DNA of 44,647 nucleotides from Roseovarius sp. UBA6217 (lineage in GTDB: Bacteria > Pseudomonadota > Alphaproteobacteria > Rhodobacterales > Rhodobacteraceae): contig DISF01000014.1 in NCBI GenBank assembly GCA_002421985.1, positions 1 to 44,647 on the forward strand, given 5' to 3'. Below are positions 1 through 10,293 of this stretch, in pieces. A program made the position numbers and the translations under genes. The number at the start of each line of letters is the position of its first letter. Position 1 is the stretch's first letter. Below the pieces are notes generated by a model. The model searched no databases. It worked only from the letters and a program-made list of their open reading frames with translations, and was not told where the DNA came from.

Positions 1-37
1 AGTCAATCACGCGCTTGACAGGCACGAGCACCTTCAT
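1..37 (-). CDS. etfB: EtfB, electron transfer flavoprotein beta subunit (5' end only)
   Basis: Only the first 12 codons lie in the window. They read MKVLVPVKRVID, the characteristic N-terminus of bacterial EtfB. EtfB pairs with EtfA to carry electrons from acyl-CoA and other flavin dehydrogenases to ETF:quinone oxidoreductase. The ATG at 37 is preceded by an AGGGAG ribosome site about 8 nt upstream, which supports the start. The gene continues off the left edge. In many Rhodobacteraceae etfB and etfA follow the adenosyltransferase gene seen next door. The identification rests on this short, very conserved stretch. Confidence 0.82.
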   Translation of the reverse strand, partial: MKVLVPVKRVID

Positions 38-204
38 TGCACGGTCTCCCTTTGAGTGTTGAGCGGCCCATTGGGCCATGAACGCCCCGTTCTTTAGCGA
101 TTGGAGGCGGCGGAAAACAGGGTAAAATTGTCACCTCATGTTCCTCAGGTTCGGCCGACGCCGCGTTTCGGCGGTTTTTGGTCCGTGATCCTTGCCAGAC
201 CATG

Positions 205-777
205 TCAGCGGTTCGCACCCGGAATCCAGAGCACATCGGCACGCCCGCTGTCATTGGCCATTCTTGCTGCCACGAAAAACCAGTCGCTCGCGCGGTTGAG
301 ATAGCGCAGGGCCGTCTCGTTGACCTCTTCCAGCGCGGCAAGCCCCACCACCAGCCGCTCGGCGCGCCGCGCCACGGTGCGGCACAGGTGCAGATGCGCC
401 GCCAGCGGGCTGCCACCGGGCAGGATAAAGCTGCGCAGCGGCTCCAGATGGGCGTTCATCGCGTCGATCTCGGCCTCCAGCCGGTCCACCTGCGCCGCCA
501 CCATGCGCAGCGGCGTGTATCCGGCCTCGGCATCCTTTGCCATGTCGGGGCGGCACAGGTCCGCGCCCAGATCGAACAGATCGTTCTGAATGCGCGCCAG
601 CGCCGTGTCGGTCTCGTCCGTCGCATGAAGCCGCGCCAGCCCCAGCGTGGCGTTCAGCTCGTCCACCGTGCCATAGGCGCTCACGCGCGCCGAGTGCTTG
701 GCCACCCGCACGCCATTGCCGAGCGCGGTATCGCCCGCATCGCCGGTGCGGGTGTATATCTTGTTGAGCACGACCAT
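205..777 (-). CDS. pduO: PduO-type ATP:cob(I)alamin adenosyltransferase
   Basis: A 190-aa protein of usual length for the PduO family. It transfers the adenosyl group of ATP to cob(I)alamin to make coenzyme B12. Visible family marks are YTRTGD near the N-terminus (the ATP-binding region, residues 8-13), the PGGS turn in mid protein, the helix CRTVARRAER and the C-terminal NRASDWFFVAAR block. The start codon lies 4 nt after the stop of the small twin-TM gene, so the two are probably co-transcribed. The etfB start is about 170 nt downstream on the same strand. Adenosylcobalamin would serve methylmalonyl-CoA mutase-type enzymes, which fits the ETF-linked acyl-CoA neighbourhood; that link is inference. 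Confidence 0.93.
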   Translation of the reverse strand: MVVLNKIYTRTGDAGDTALGNGVRVAKHSARVSAYGTVDELNATLGLARLHATDETDTALARIQNDLFDLGADLCRPDMAKDAEAGYTPLRMVAAQVDRLEAEIDAMNAHLEPLRSFILPGGSPLAAHLHLCRTVARRAERLVVGLAALEEVNETALRYLNRASDWFFVAARMANDSGRADVLWIPGANR

Positions 778-781
778 GAAA

Positions 782-988
782 TCAGCCCCCCTGCCTGCGG
801 AAATAGACGAATACGAGAATCAGCACCACCGCCACGAATTGCGCAATCAGCCGCCAGCGCATGAACTTGTTGGCGCGTTTGGCATTCTCGACGCCTTCCT
901 TGCCGAAGGTCGCAATGCCCCTGATGAGGATCGCCGCCGTCACCAGACAGCCCGCCGCCACCAGCAGGAAAAGAGGGTCTGTGAGCAT
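782..988 (-). CDS. Twin transmembrane helix small protein (HIG1-like)
   Basis: A 68-aa protein with two hydrophobic helices (residues about 4-24 and 47-63) separated by a basic loop containing the block GKEGVENAKRANK. This matches the small HIG1/twin-TM family that sits upstream of pduO and etfBA in Rhodobacteraceae. Mitochondrial HIG1 relatives associate with cytochrome oxidase; the role of the bacterial protein is not settled. The ATG at 988 has a GGAGAG ribosome site at a normal distance. It is followed after 4 nt by pduO. Confidence 0.8.
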   Translation of the reverse strand: MLTDPLFLLVAAGCLVTAAILIRGIATFGKEGVENAKRANKFMRWRLIAQFVAVVLILVFVYFRRQGG

Positions 989-1077
989 GGTCTCTCCATT
1001 CGCATTATGCCATTCGCGTATCTAGGGCGGTGCGCGCCGAAAGCGAAACGGAAAATCGCCGCACGCCCCCCCGCCGC

Positions 1078-1908
1078 TCATCCCTTTGCGATCAGCCAGT
1101 CAAGCGCGCGCGTCGGCAGGACGCGCCGCAACGTGCCCATCAGATAGGTGGGCGTGGTGACGTAATAGCGCGCCCTTGGCCGCCGCGATTCGAGCGCGTG
1201 GACGAGGCGTTTGGTCACCGCCGAGGGCGGCAGCTCGAACCGGTCGCGGCTATATTCGCCATAAAGCCGGGGCCGCAGGCGATTGCGATACTCGTCGGCG
1301 CGGGCCGCGTTTTCCCAGTCGATCCAGCGCTCGAACGGCGCGCGCGCATTCTCGCGGATGCGCGTCGTCACCGGGCCCGGCTCGATCAGGCTCACCTCGA
1401 TGCCGGTGCCGCGCATCTCGACGCGCAACGTGTCGGTCAGCCCCTCGATGGCGAATTTGGTGCTGACATAGGCCCCGCGCCAGCCCAGCGCCACCAGCCC
1501 CAGAACCGAGGACGTCTGCACGATCCGGCCTTGGCCTTGCGCGCGCATGGCCGGGATCACCTGCCGCGTCAGATCGTGCCAGCCAAACACGTTGGTCTCG
1601 AAAATCTCGCGCAGCGCCCCGCGCGGCAGATCCTCGACCAGTCCGGGGCAGGCATGAGCACCGTTGTTGAAGAGCGCATCAATCCGCCCGCCAGTGGCCT
1701 CCAGCACCTCCGCCACGCCCTGCGTGATGCTCGCCTCATCGGCATAATCAATGCGCGGGCTGTCGAAGCCCTCACCGCGCAGCCGCGCGCAATCGGCCTC
1801 GCTGCGGCACGAGGCAAAGACCCGCCAGCCCCGCGCGCGAAGCGTGTGCGCCGCGTCATGGCCGATGCCCGACGAACAGCCGGTGATGAGGATGGTTTTA
1901 CTGCTCAT
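1078..1908 (-). CDS. Short-chain dehydrogenase/reductase (SDR) family protein
   Basis: A 276-aa classical SDR. Near the N-terminus is the cofactor glycine motif TGCSSGIG (residues about 8-15). The NNGAH element corresponds to the NNAG motif, and the catalytic triad region shows a serine in the SSVLG block followed by YVSTK (Tyr-x-x-x-Lys). The PGPV loop follows. It should be an NAD(P)-dependent oxidoreductase acting on an alcohol or ketone; the substrate cannot be read from sequence. The open frame extends upstream to 2082, but ATG 1908 has an AAGGCGG ribosome site and begins exactly where homology to the Rossmann strand should begin. It is divergent from parC. Confidence 0.88.
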   Translation of the reverse strand: MSSKTILITGCSSGIGHDAAHTLRARGWRVFASCRSEADCARLRGEGFDSPRIDYADEASITQGVAEVLEATGGRIDALFNNGAHACPGLVEDLPRGALREIFETNVFGWHDLTRQVIPAMRAQGQGRIVQTSSVLGLVALGWRGAYVSTKFAIEGLTDTLRVEMRGTGIEVSLIEPGPVTTRIRENARAPFERWIDWENAARADEYRNRLRPRLYGEYSRDRFELPPSAVTKRLVHALESRRPRARYYVTTPTYLMGTLRRVLPTRALDWLIAKG

Positions 1909-2046
1909 GCCGCCTTGTGGCGCGCCGCGCGGCACGATGCAAGCGGTCGCGTGCCGCTCTACCTGACAAGTATATCCCGAGCGCCGGACGGGGGCGGGTG
2001 TTGGCCTGTAGCGGGCGTTGATGCCTGGGGATGAGCCGCGCGAGTG

Positions 2047-2111
2047 CGTAAAGCGGCGACAGGCCCGAACACCATCGGGCAACGTCTCGCAGGCCCTGTC
2101 GCCGCTTTACG
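2047..2111. repeat. 17-bp perfect inverted repeat upstream of parC
   Basis: The arm CGTAAAGCGGCGACAGG (2047-2063) is repeated as its exact reverse complement at 2095-2111. The 31-nt spacer holds a second, smaller hairpin (CCCGA/TCGGG, 2064-2068 and 2075-2079). The element ends 30 nt before the parC ATG and lies between divergent genes. It could be a leader-RNA hairpin, a bidirectional terminator-like structure or an operator. No T-tract follows either arm, so a simple intrinsic terminator is unlikely. Confidence 0.75.
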
Positions 2112-2141
2112 CCCCCGCGCGGCCCCTGTAGACCGATATCC

Positions 2142-4448
<2,307 letters not shown>

Positions 4449-4540
4449 GCGGACTCTGGGTCTGGAGGGGAGGTTCGCAGCTTATCCCCGGCGCGGCTTC
4501 AGCAGCCGTCCCCAACAAACCAGAACCCAACCAGCCCGCC

Positions 4541-5428
4541 CTACCCCTGCCGCCCACCCAGCGACAGCGTATGCGCCCGCAGCCATTCCATGAAGCCGCG
4601 CGGATCGTTTTGCAGCATCTGCATCCGCTCTGCATCCACCGGCTTGCCCACCACAGGCTTTTGCGGTCTGCCGCAACTGCGCACCACCTCGTGCAACAAA
4701 AGCCCCTGCCGCAGGGTGGCCGAGACGCGATTGGCCATCTGATACCAGCGCGAATTGCAGCCGGGAAAGTAGATCGGCACCACCTGCGCGCCAGAGCGGC
4801 GGATCATCTGCGCGGTGAACACGTTCCATTCGCGCTCCACCACCGGGCCAAAAAGCCTGTCCGATGACGCCACCACGCCCGAGGGGAACACGCTGATGAC
4901 CCCGCCCTCGCGCAGATGCGCCATTGCACTTGCGCGCATCTCCACCGATTTGCGCTGTGCCTCGGGGTCGTGCGGGAACGGCACCGGGATCATGTAAGAG
5001 GCCGCCACCTCGTCAATCCCGGTCAAAAGCGCACGCGTCAGGATCTTGTAATCCGTGCGCCGCCGCCCGATCAAGTCGGCAAGGATCATCCCGTCCACCA
5101 GCCCGTGGGGGTGGTTGGCAACCACCACAACCGGGCCCTCGGCGGGGATGTTGGCGATCTCTTCCTCGGGCGTCAGCAGCGGGATTTCCATGACATCGAG
5201 CGCGGCGCGCCAGAACGCCTGCCCCGAGGGCGTGCCGCGTTTCTCGAAGGCGCGGATCATGCGCAGGATGCGGATCTTGCCGGTAAACCACTCTATCCCG
5301 CGGATGACCGTGGCGGTAACGGGGCTGTCAAAACTGTTGGCATAGGTCAGGCTGCGACGGTCGTATTTGTGAAACACGATCTCCTCGGCAGTCTCCCCGC
5401 CGGTTTCTGGCTGCGCCTTGCTGCTCAC
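4541..5428 (-). CDS. Lysophospholipid acyltransferase family protein (PlsC-like)
   Basis: A PlsC-superfamily acyltransferase of about 295 aa. The catalytic His/Asp region reads VVANHPHGLVDG, the variant seen in the haemolysin-like branch, and the later substrate block reads VISVFPSGVV. A third conserved segment, PIYFPGCNS, follows. It should acylate a lyso-lipid (phosphatidate or ornithine-lipid type) at the inner membrane; the acceptor is not readable. The open frame continues upstream through the HPr gene, so I place the start at GTG 5428, about 40 nt after the HPr stop. The ribosome site there is weak and the exact start is uncertain. It is the last gene of the chvI-to-HPr minus-strand run. 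Confidence 0.85.
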   Translation of the reverse strand: MSSKAQPETGGETAEEIVFHKYDRRSLTYANSFDSPVTATVIRGIEWFTGKIRILRMIRAFEKRGTPSGQAFWRAALDVMEIPLLTPEEEIANIPAEGPVVVVANHPHGLVDGMILADLIGRRRTDYKILTRALLTGIDEVAASYMIPVPFPHDPEAQRKSVEMRASAMAHLREGGVISVFPSGVVASSDRLFGPVVEREWNVFTAQMIRRSGAQVVPIYFPGCNSRWYQMANRVSATLRQGLLLHEVVRSCGRPQKPVVGKPVDAERMQMLQNDPRGFMEWLRAHTLSLGGRQG

Positions 5429-5468
5429 GTTATGTGTCCCGTCCCGCCCTGCCGGTGCCCCGCGTGGC

Positions 5469-5747
5469 CTACATATCCTCGCCGAAGCGATCTGCGACCA
5501 GCGCGGCCAGTGCATCGCCCAGAGGCACGGCATCGGCCCCCATGATTTCGACGTCAATAGTGCTTCCTTTTGCCGCTGCCAACATCAAAAGCCCCATGAT
5601 GCTGTCGCCCGAGGCGGTCTCGGACCCGTGGCTCACCTCAACCTGCGCGTCAAAGCCCTCGACCACCTCGACGAACTTGGCGGCGGCACGCGCGTGCAGC
5701 CCCTTTTCATTGATGATGTCGAGTTGCCGCCGCGTGCGCTCGGTCAT
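5469..5747 (-). CDS. ptsH: HPr phosphocarrier protein
   Basis: A 92-aa HPr of normal length. The phosphorylated histidine is His18 in EKGLHARAAAKF, and the regulatory serine targeted by HPr kinase is Ser49 in ASGDSIMGLLML. In Alphaproteobacteria lacking sugar permeases, HPr relays phosphate from EI-Ntr to EIIA proteins and is read by HPr kinase as a regulatory signal rather than for sugar uptake. The gene lies 11 nt downstream of the EIIA gene and in the same run as hprK, so substrate and kinase are linked. No Enzyme I gene is in the window. Confidence 0.95.
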   Translation of the reverse strand: MTERTRRQLDIINEKGLHARAAAKFVEVVEGFDAQVEVSHGSETASGDSIMGLLMLAAAKGSTIDVEIMGADAVPLGDALAALVADRFGEDM

Positions 5748-5758
5748 TGCCGCTATCC

Positions 5759-6151
5759 TCATTCCGTTGAAACATTGTGGCTGTCGATATATTTGCGCCC
5801 CGCCTCGAGCGCCGCGCGCACCGCCACCGTGACCGGGCTGTGGCGGCTCTTGGCCAGCTTGATGAGCATCGGCAGGTTGGCCCCGTAAAGGATGCGGCGG
5901 TTGTCGGGGCGGCAGGCGCGCAGCGACAGGTTCGAGGGCGAGCCGCCGAAAATATCGGTCACCACCACAACGCCGTCGCCGCTGTCCACGGTGTCCGCGG
6001 CGGCGCATATCTCGTCTTGCTTGGCGGCGCGGTCGTGATCGCCCTCGACAGAGACGGCCACGATCCCGCTTTGCGCGCCGACCACATGCTCGACCGCCCT
6101 CAGATATTCGCGGGCCAGCCCGCCATGTGCCACGATCACGATCCCGATCAT
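5759..6151 (-). CDS. PTS EIIA component, mannose/fructose (Man) type
   Basis: A 130-aa single-domain EIIA-Man protein. The phosphorylatable histidine is His9 in IVIVAHGGLA, and the core block VVVTDIFGGSPSN matches the family. It would accept phosphate from HPr. No EIIB, EIIC or EIID gene accompanies it, so it is the regulatory, orphan type usual in Alphaproteobacteria. Its start overlaps the rapZ stop by 4 nt (ATGA), indicating translational coupling. HPr follows 11 nt later. Confidence 0.93.
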   Translation of the reverse strand: MIGIVIVAHGGLAREYLRAVEHVVGAQSGIVAVSVEGDHDRAAKQDEICAAADTVDSGDGVVVVTDIFGGSPSNLSLRACRPDNRRILYGANLPMLIKLAKSRHSPVTVAVRAALEAGRKYIDSHNVSTE

Positions 6152-7050
6152 GACCGCCCACTCCCCGGCTCGTGCCGCTCCAGTTCCCGATGTCTTAATG
6201 ACACCGGCCAGCCCTGCTCTGCAAGCCTCTCGCAGAGGAATTCCGCCACCGCGACAGAGCGGTGCTGCCCGCCGGTGCAGCCGGTTCCGATGGCGAGATA
6301 GGCCTTGCCCTCGGCCTGATGCGCAGGCAGCAGCAGATCAAGGAGCGCGCCCAGCCGCTCGAGAAACGGGGCCAGCCGCGGATCATCCCGCAAATAGGCC
6401 TGCACCCGCGCATCGCGCCCGTCAGCCTCGCGAAGGCCGGCCTTCCAATGCGGATTGTTCAGGAACCGGCAGTCAAACACCATATCGAGCCCGCGTGGCA
6501 GGCCGCGCTTGTAGGAAAACGACTGCACCGAGACCGACATCCGCCGCGCCCCGGCGGGCGCAAACCAGCGTTCAAGCTCGGCGCGCAGGTCATGGGGCGA
6601 CATATCCGAGGTATCGACCACGATATCCGCACGCGCACGCACCGGGCCGAGCAGGTCAAACTCGCGCGCGATGCCCTCCTCGGGGCTGCCGCCCGGCGCA
6701 AGCGGGTGTCGCCGCCGCGTCTCGGAAAACCGCCGCACGAGGATATCCGCGCGGCAATCGAGATAGAGCACCTCCATCCGCCCCGGCACCGCAAACGCGC
6801 CGCCGTCGATCACCTCGATCAGCGCCTGCGTCGAGAAATCGCGGTTGCGCACGTCGATGCCAAGCGCCAACGGCTTGTCGAGCTTCGGCCCCGAGAAAAG
6901 CCGCGGCAAAAGCGACAGCGGCAGGTTGTCGATCGCCTCGAATCCCATATCCTCGAGGGCATTAATCGCCGTGCTGCGGCCTGCCCCCGACGGGCCGGTA
7001 ACCAGAACCAGGGGGCGGGGCATGTCGGCATCCACGATGTGAGGCGTCAT
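6148..7050 (-). CDS. rapZ: RapZ-family nucleotide-binding protein (YvcJ/RapZ)
   Basis: A 300-aa protein with Walker A GPSGAGRS (residues 19-26), a following DNLP block, and the C-terminal signature GTGCTGGQHRSV. In E. coli RapZ is an RNase adaptor that controls glmS through a small RNA; in other bacteria the biochemical role is less clear, although NTP binding is conserved. Its position between hprK and EIIA is conserved across Alphaproteobacteria and suggests a role in the same nitrogen/carbon phospho-relay. It overlaps the EIIA start by 4 nt and begins 18 nt after hprK. Confidence 0.94.
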   Translation of the reverse strand: MTPHIVDADMPRPLVLVTGPSGAGRSTAINALEDMGFEAIDNLPLSLLPRLFSGPKLDKPLALGIDVRNRDFSTQALIEVIDGGAFAVPGRMEVLYLDCRADILVRRFSETRRRHPLAPGGSPEEGIAREFDLLGPVRARADIVVDTSDMSPHDLRAELERWFAPAGARRMSVSVQSFSYKRGLPRGLDMVFDCRFLNNPHWKAGLREADGRDARVQAYLRDDPRLAPFLERLGALLDLLLPAHQAEGKAYLAIGTGCTGGQHRSVAVAEFLCERLAEQGWPVSLRHRELERHEPGSGRS

Positions 7051-7068
7051 GATCTCCGGCTTTCGGTG

Positions 7069-7533
7069 TTATTCCAGGGTTCCATAGTGCAGATAGAGCA
7101 GGATCGCCGCAGGAAAATGCGCCTGCGCGCAGCCGTGAACAAGCGGCAGCGCGACCCCGGCGATCCGGGTCTTGCGCAAGGGTGGCAGGCGGTCGGTCTC
7201 GACCCGGTCAAGATCGACCACAAGCGCAAGCGCGCACGGCCCCGTGGCAGGCAGGCGCAGGATGCCAAACCCGCGCGCCTCGATCCGGCCGCGGATCGTG
7301 TCGGGCGCATCGGCCATCACGCAGGTGCCCATGCGCCAGAGCCGCGTGCGATCATCGGCAACCAGCCCCGCACCCAACGCCATGAGCCGCAGCGCCAGCC
7401 CCGATTTGCCACGCCCCGACGCCCCGCGAATGAGCACGGCACGCCCCCCCAGCGCCACGCAGCTTGCGTGCACGGTCTCGACCTCTGCGCGCCCGGCCCC
7501 GCCGTCACCCTCGCCCGCCGCCGCGCCACCCAT
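7069..7533 (-). CDS. hprK: HPr kinase/phosphorylase, short alphaproteobacterial form
   Basis: A 154-aa protein that corresponds only to the C-terminal catalytic domain of HPr kinase; Firmicute HprK is about twice as long. Walker A is GASGRGKS, the following block is GLVADD, and the signature IRGRIEARGFGIL is present. The N-terminal 15 residues are a Gly/Ala-rich extension before the fold begins. It should phosphorylate HPr on Ser49, encoded three genes downstream. The short form is typical for Alphaproteobacteria and is not a truncation. The start lies 6 nt after the chvG stop. Confidence 0.92.
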   Translation of the reverse strand: MGGAAAGEGDGGAGRAEVETVHASCVALGGRAVLIRGASGRGKSGLALRLMALGAGLVADDRTRLWRMGTCVMADAPDTIRGRIEARGFGILRLPATGPCALALVVDLDRVETDRLPPLRKTRIAGVALPLVHGCAQAHFPAAILLYLHYGTLE

Positions 7534-7539
7534 CCCGGC

Positions 7540-9255
7540 TCAGACCGGCAGGCCGACGACAAACCGCGCGCCCAGAGGCTCGGATGTCGCATCGGCATGG
7601 GTGGGGCGGATGTTCTCGGCCCAGATCACGCCGTCATGGGCCTCCACGATCTGCTTGGAAATCGCCAGCCCCAGCCCGGAATTATTGCCGAAATCGCTCT
7701 CGGGCCGCTCCGAGTAGAAGCGCTGAAACACCTTCTCAAGCGCCTCTTCGGGGATGCCCGGCCCGGTATCCTCGACCACCACCAGCACCCGGTTGGCGCG
7801 GCGGCGCGCCCAGACGCGGATCGCGTCGCCCTCCTCGCAAAAGCTGATGGCGTTGGTGATGAGGTTCACGAAAACCTGCGCCAGCCGCGCCTCAAGCCCG
7901 GTGACGACCACCGGTTCTTGCGGGAAATCGGTGATGAACTCCACCCCTTTCTTGCCCGCCTCCTCGCTGAGATATTGCGCAAGATTTTGCAACAGCGCCA
8001 CAAGGTCGAACGCCTCCTGCGTCTCCTTGACCAGCTCGGAATCGAGCCGCGACGCGTTGGAGATATCGCTCACCAGCCGGTCAAGGCGGCGCACGTCATG
8101 CTCGATCACCTCAAGCAGGCGCTCGCGTTGATCCTCGCGTTTGGCGATGCGCATGGTGCCCACCGCCGAGCGCAGGCTCGCCAGCGGGTTCTTGATCTCG
8201 TGGGCCACATCGGCGGCGAATTGCTCGTTGCTCTCGATCCGGCTGTAGAGCGCGGCGACCATACCCCGGAGCGCACCCGACAGCCGCCCGATCTCGTCGG
8301 GGCGCGCGGTGAGGTCGGGGATGCGGATGCGCCCGCCGCCGCTGCGCCCGCGGTTGCGCTCGCGCCCGATTTCGGCGGCGGCGGCAAGATCGGCAAGCGG
8401 ATGCGAGATGGTCGAGGCCAGCACGAGGCTCAGACCGATGGAGATGAGCGTGGCAATCAGGAACATCTGAAGCACCCGTTCACGCTCGGCGGCGGAGATG
8501 CGATCGACATCGCCGCTCGTATCCACAAGCACCACCGCGCCCAGCGGCTCGGTGCCGCGCATTACCGGCGCTGCGGCCCGCAAAACGGTGTCGCCGCCGG
8601 CCTCCGTCGCGCGCACCTGCGCCCCCCCGGCCACCGCAGCATCAACCAGATCGCGGATCTGCGCCATCGCATCCTCTGCCCCGCGGCCTGTGCCCTCGGC
8701 CGCGAACGGCACCGAGATCACGCCCCATACCCACCCGAGGATATCGGTCAGCGGCGTCGGCGGCCCGTCACCGCCCGCGGTCGGGCGCGTGTCCTCGCCC
8801 GCCCTATGGCCAAGCAAAAGCCCCGTTCGATCATATAGATAGGCCTCGACCCCCTGCCGCAGCGCAAGCCGCTCCAGCGTGTCCTCGACATCGAGCCCGT
8901 CGCCGGTGGCAAGGTTCACCGGTGCGGTCTGCGGCAGCCGCGCGGCCACCACATCGGCGGTGAGCGCCGCGCGCTCGCGCAAGGCGTCGACATGCTGACG
9001 CACCAGCGTGTCCTGCGTGCCGTTGAGATAAAGAATGCCGATGACCAGCACGTTGAGCGCAATCAGGTTGAAGGTCACGATCTTGCGCGTCAATGCCGAG
9101 CGCCGCAGCGACAGCCAGCCGCGCCGCGCCCGCCGCTCGGTCAGCTCCGCCTCCTCGATGCGATCGGGGGCAACGAAATCGTCCCCAAGAACGAGATCGC
9201 CATCCCTGCGCGGTCGCGCGTTACCCACGTCTATCCCCTCGGCCAGGGTCATCAT
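7540..9255 (-). CDS. chvG: ChvG-type sensor histidine kinase
   Basis: A 571-aa membrane kinase. The order is a cytoplasmic N-terminal tail of about 58 residues, TM1 (about 59-78), a periplasmic sensor region, TM2 (about 260-280), HAMP, then the dimerisation/phosphoacceptor helix with VAHEIKNPLASLR, N box NLITNAISF, and G boxes EDTGPGIP and SGLGLAISK. ChvG (ExoS) senses acid and envelope stress in rhizobia and Agrobacterium and signals to ChvI. It overlaps the chvI stop by 4 nt, so the pair is translationally coupled. The hprK-rapZ-PTS genes follow in the same run. Confidence 0.94.
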   Translation of the reverse strand: MMTLAEGIDVGNARPRRDGDLVLGDDFVAPDRIEEAELTERRARRGWLSLRRSALTRKIVTFNLIALNVLVIGILYLNGTQDTLVRQHVDALRERAALTADVVAARLPQTAPVNLATGDGLDVEDTLERLALRQGVEAYLYDRTGLLLGHRAGEDTRPTAGGDGPPTPLTDILGWVWGVISVPFAAEGTGRGAEDAMAQIRDLVDAAVAGGAQVRATEAGGDTVLRAAAPVMRGTEPLGAVVLVDTSGDVDRISAAERERVLQMFLIATLISIGLSLVLASTISHPLADLAAAAEIGRERNRGRSGGGRIRIPDLTARPDEIGRLSGALRGMVAALYSRIESNEQFAADVAHEIKNPLASLRSAVGTMRIAKREDQRERLLEVIEHDVRRLDRLVSDISNASRLDSELVKETQEAFDLVALLQNLAQYLSEEAGKKGVEFITDFPQEPVVVTGLEARLAQVFVNLITNAISFCEEGDAIRVWARRRANRVLVVVEDTGPGIPEEALEKVFQRFYSERPESDFGNNSGLGLAISKQIVEAHDGVIWAENIRPTHADATSEPLGARFVVGLPV

Positions 9256-9953
9256 TCCTCGTTGTAACGATACCCGATCCCGTAAAGCGTTTCGATGGCC
9301 GAGAATTCGGGATCGACCATCCGCAGTTTCTTGCGCAGGCGCTTGATATGGCTGTCAATGGTGCGATCGTCCACGTAAACCTGATCGTCATAGGCCACAT
9401 CCATAAGCTGGTCGCGGCTCTTGACAAAGCCGGGGCGCTGCGCGAGCGCCTGCAACAGCAGGAATTCGGTCACGGTGAGCGACACGTCGCGCCCCTTCCA
9501 GCTTACCGCGTGGCGCAGCGGGTCCATGTGCAAATCGCCACGCTCGATCACCTTGTTTTCCTCGCCCTCGACCAGCGCGCCACCGGCCACCACCTCCTGC
9601 CGCCGCAAAAGCGCGCGAATACGCTCGACCAGGAGCCGCTGGGAAAACGGTTTTTTCACGTAGTCATCCGCGCCCATACGCAGGCCCAGAACCTCGTCGA
9701 TCTCGTCATCCTTGGAGGTCAGGAAAATGACCGGGATCTGCGATTTCTGGCGCAGGCGCTGCAACAGGTCCATGCCGTCCATGCGCGGCATCTTGATGTC
9801 GAGAACGGCCATGTCCGGCAGTTTCTTGCTGAACGCATCAAACGCCTGCTGGCCGTCATTATAGGTCTCGACCTCGAAGCCCTCGGCCTCAAGCGTCATG
9901 GAAACGGATGTCAGGATATTCCTGTCATCGTCCACCAGGGCGATTTTCGACAT
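9252..9953 (-). CDS. chvI: ChvI-type response regulator (OmpR family)
   Basis: A 233-aa regulator. The receiver has the acidic pocket VDDD (residues 7-10), phosphoacceptor Asp52 in AVLDIKMPRMDG and the conserved Lys in YVKKPF. The C-terminal winged helix contains DDRTIDSHIKRLRKKL and ends with the OmpR-type GIGYRY block. It is the partner of the adjoining ChvG kinase. The gene is divergent from pckA; in Agrobacterium and rhizobia ChvI controls pckA among other targets, so autoregulation or pckA control from the shared 340-bp region is likely. That control is inference here. Confidence 0.95.
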   Translation of the reverse strand: MSKIALVDDDRNILTSVSMTLEAEGFEVETYNDGQQAFDAFSKKLPDMAVLDIKMPRMDGMDLLQRLRQKSQIPVIFLTSKDDEIDEVLGLRMGADDYVKKPFSQRLLVERIRALLRRQEVVAGGALVEGEENKVIERGDLHMDPLRHAVSWKGRDVSLTVTEFLLLQALAQRPGFVKSRDQLMDVAYDDQVYVDDRTIDSHIKRLRKKLRMVDPEFSAIETLYGIGYRYNEE

Positions 9954-10122
9954 TGCTCTTGTTCCTCATACTGCTCTGAATTTTTTTCCTTGTTATGCGC
10001 CTTTTGCGGCCTGCGGATCAATCCAAATCTGCGAATCATCCAGACTATCGGCACCCATTGGGCGCGAATTTCGTTGACAATGGCTAAATGGACTCACTTT
10101 TCCATCCAGCGCCGCGTCGCGT

Positions 10123-10173
10123 TTCCGCTAACACCGGATTGATTGCGCTAACTTGCCGGTGGTTGCGCTAACT
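10123..10173. promoter_or_regulatory. Three direct repeats at 20-bp spacing between chvI and pckA
   Basis: The 340-bp divergent region 9954-10293 holds three copies of an 11-nt direct repeat: TTCCGCTAACA at 10123, TTGCGCTAACT at 10143 and TTGCGCTAACT at 10163. The start-to-start distance is exactly 20 bp, about two helical turns, so the copies lie on one face of the DNA. The array ends 120 nt before the pckA start. This is the expected shape of a cooperative response-regulator binding array; ChvI itself is the first candidate. The remainder of the region shows no gene. Confidence 0.6.
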
Positions 10174-10293
10174 GTGCCAAACCCGTCTGTCATTTCATGG
10201 AAATGCCGTGCTAAGAGGCGCTTGACCTTGCAAAGGTCGCCCCCGAGGGATGGGCGATGGACAGGCGGTTTTGTTGAACAGGAGCGACACGAC

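Noticed and set aside
159..179. Small hairpin CGCCG/CGGCG followed by TTTTT on the plus strand
   Set aside because: The stem is only 5 bp and no plus-strand gene ends upstream in the window, so a terminator call is not supported.
6262..8838. Long open frame on the plus strand, opposite rapZ-hprK-chvG
   Set aside because: It is antisense to three clearly conserved genes, and its translation is His/Arg/Pro-rich without domain signals, a usual side effect of high GC at third codon positions.
10153..10293. Upstream extension of the pckA frame
   Set aside because: The extra 47 codons have no family similarity and run through the last phased repeat; ATG 10294 has a good ribosome site.
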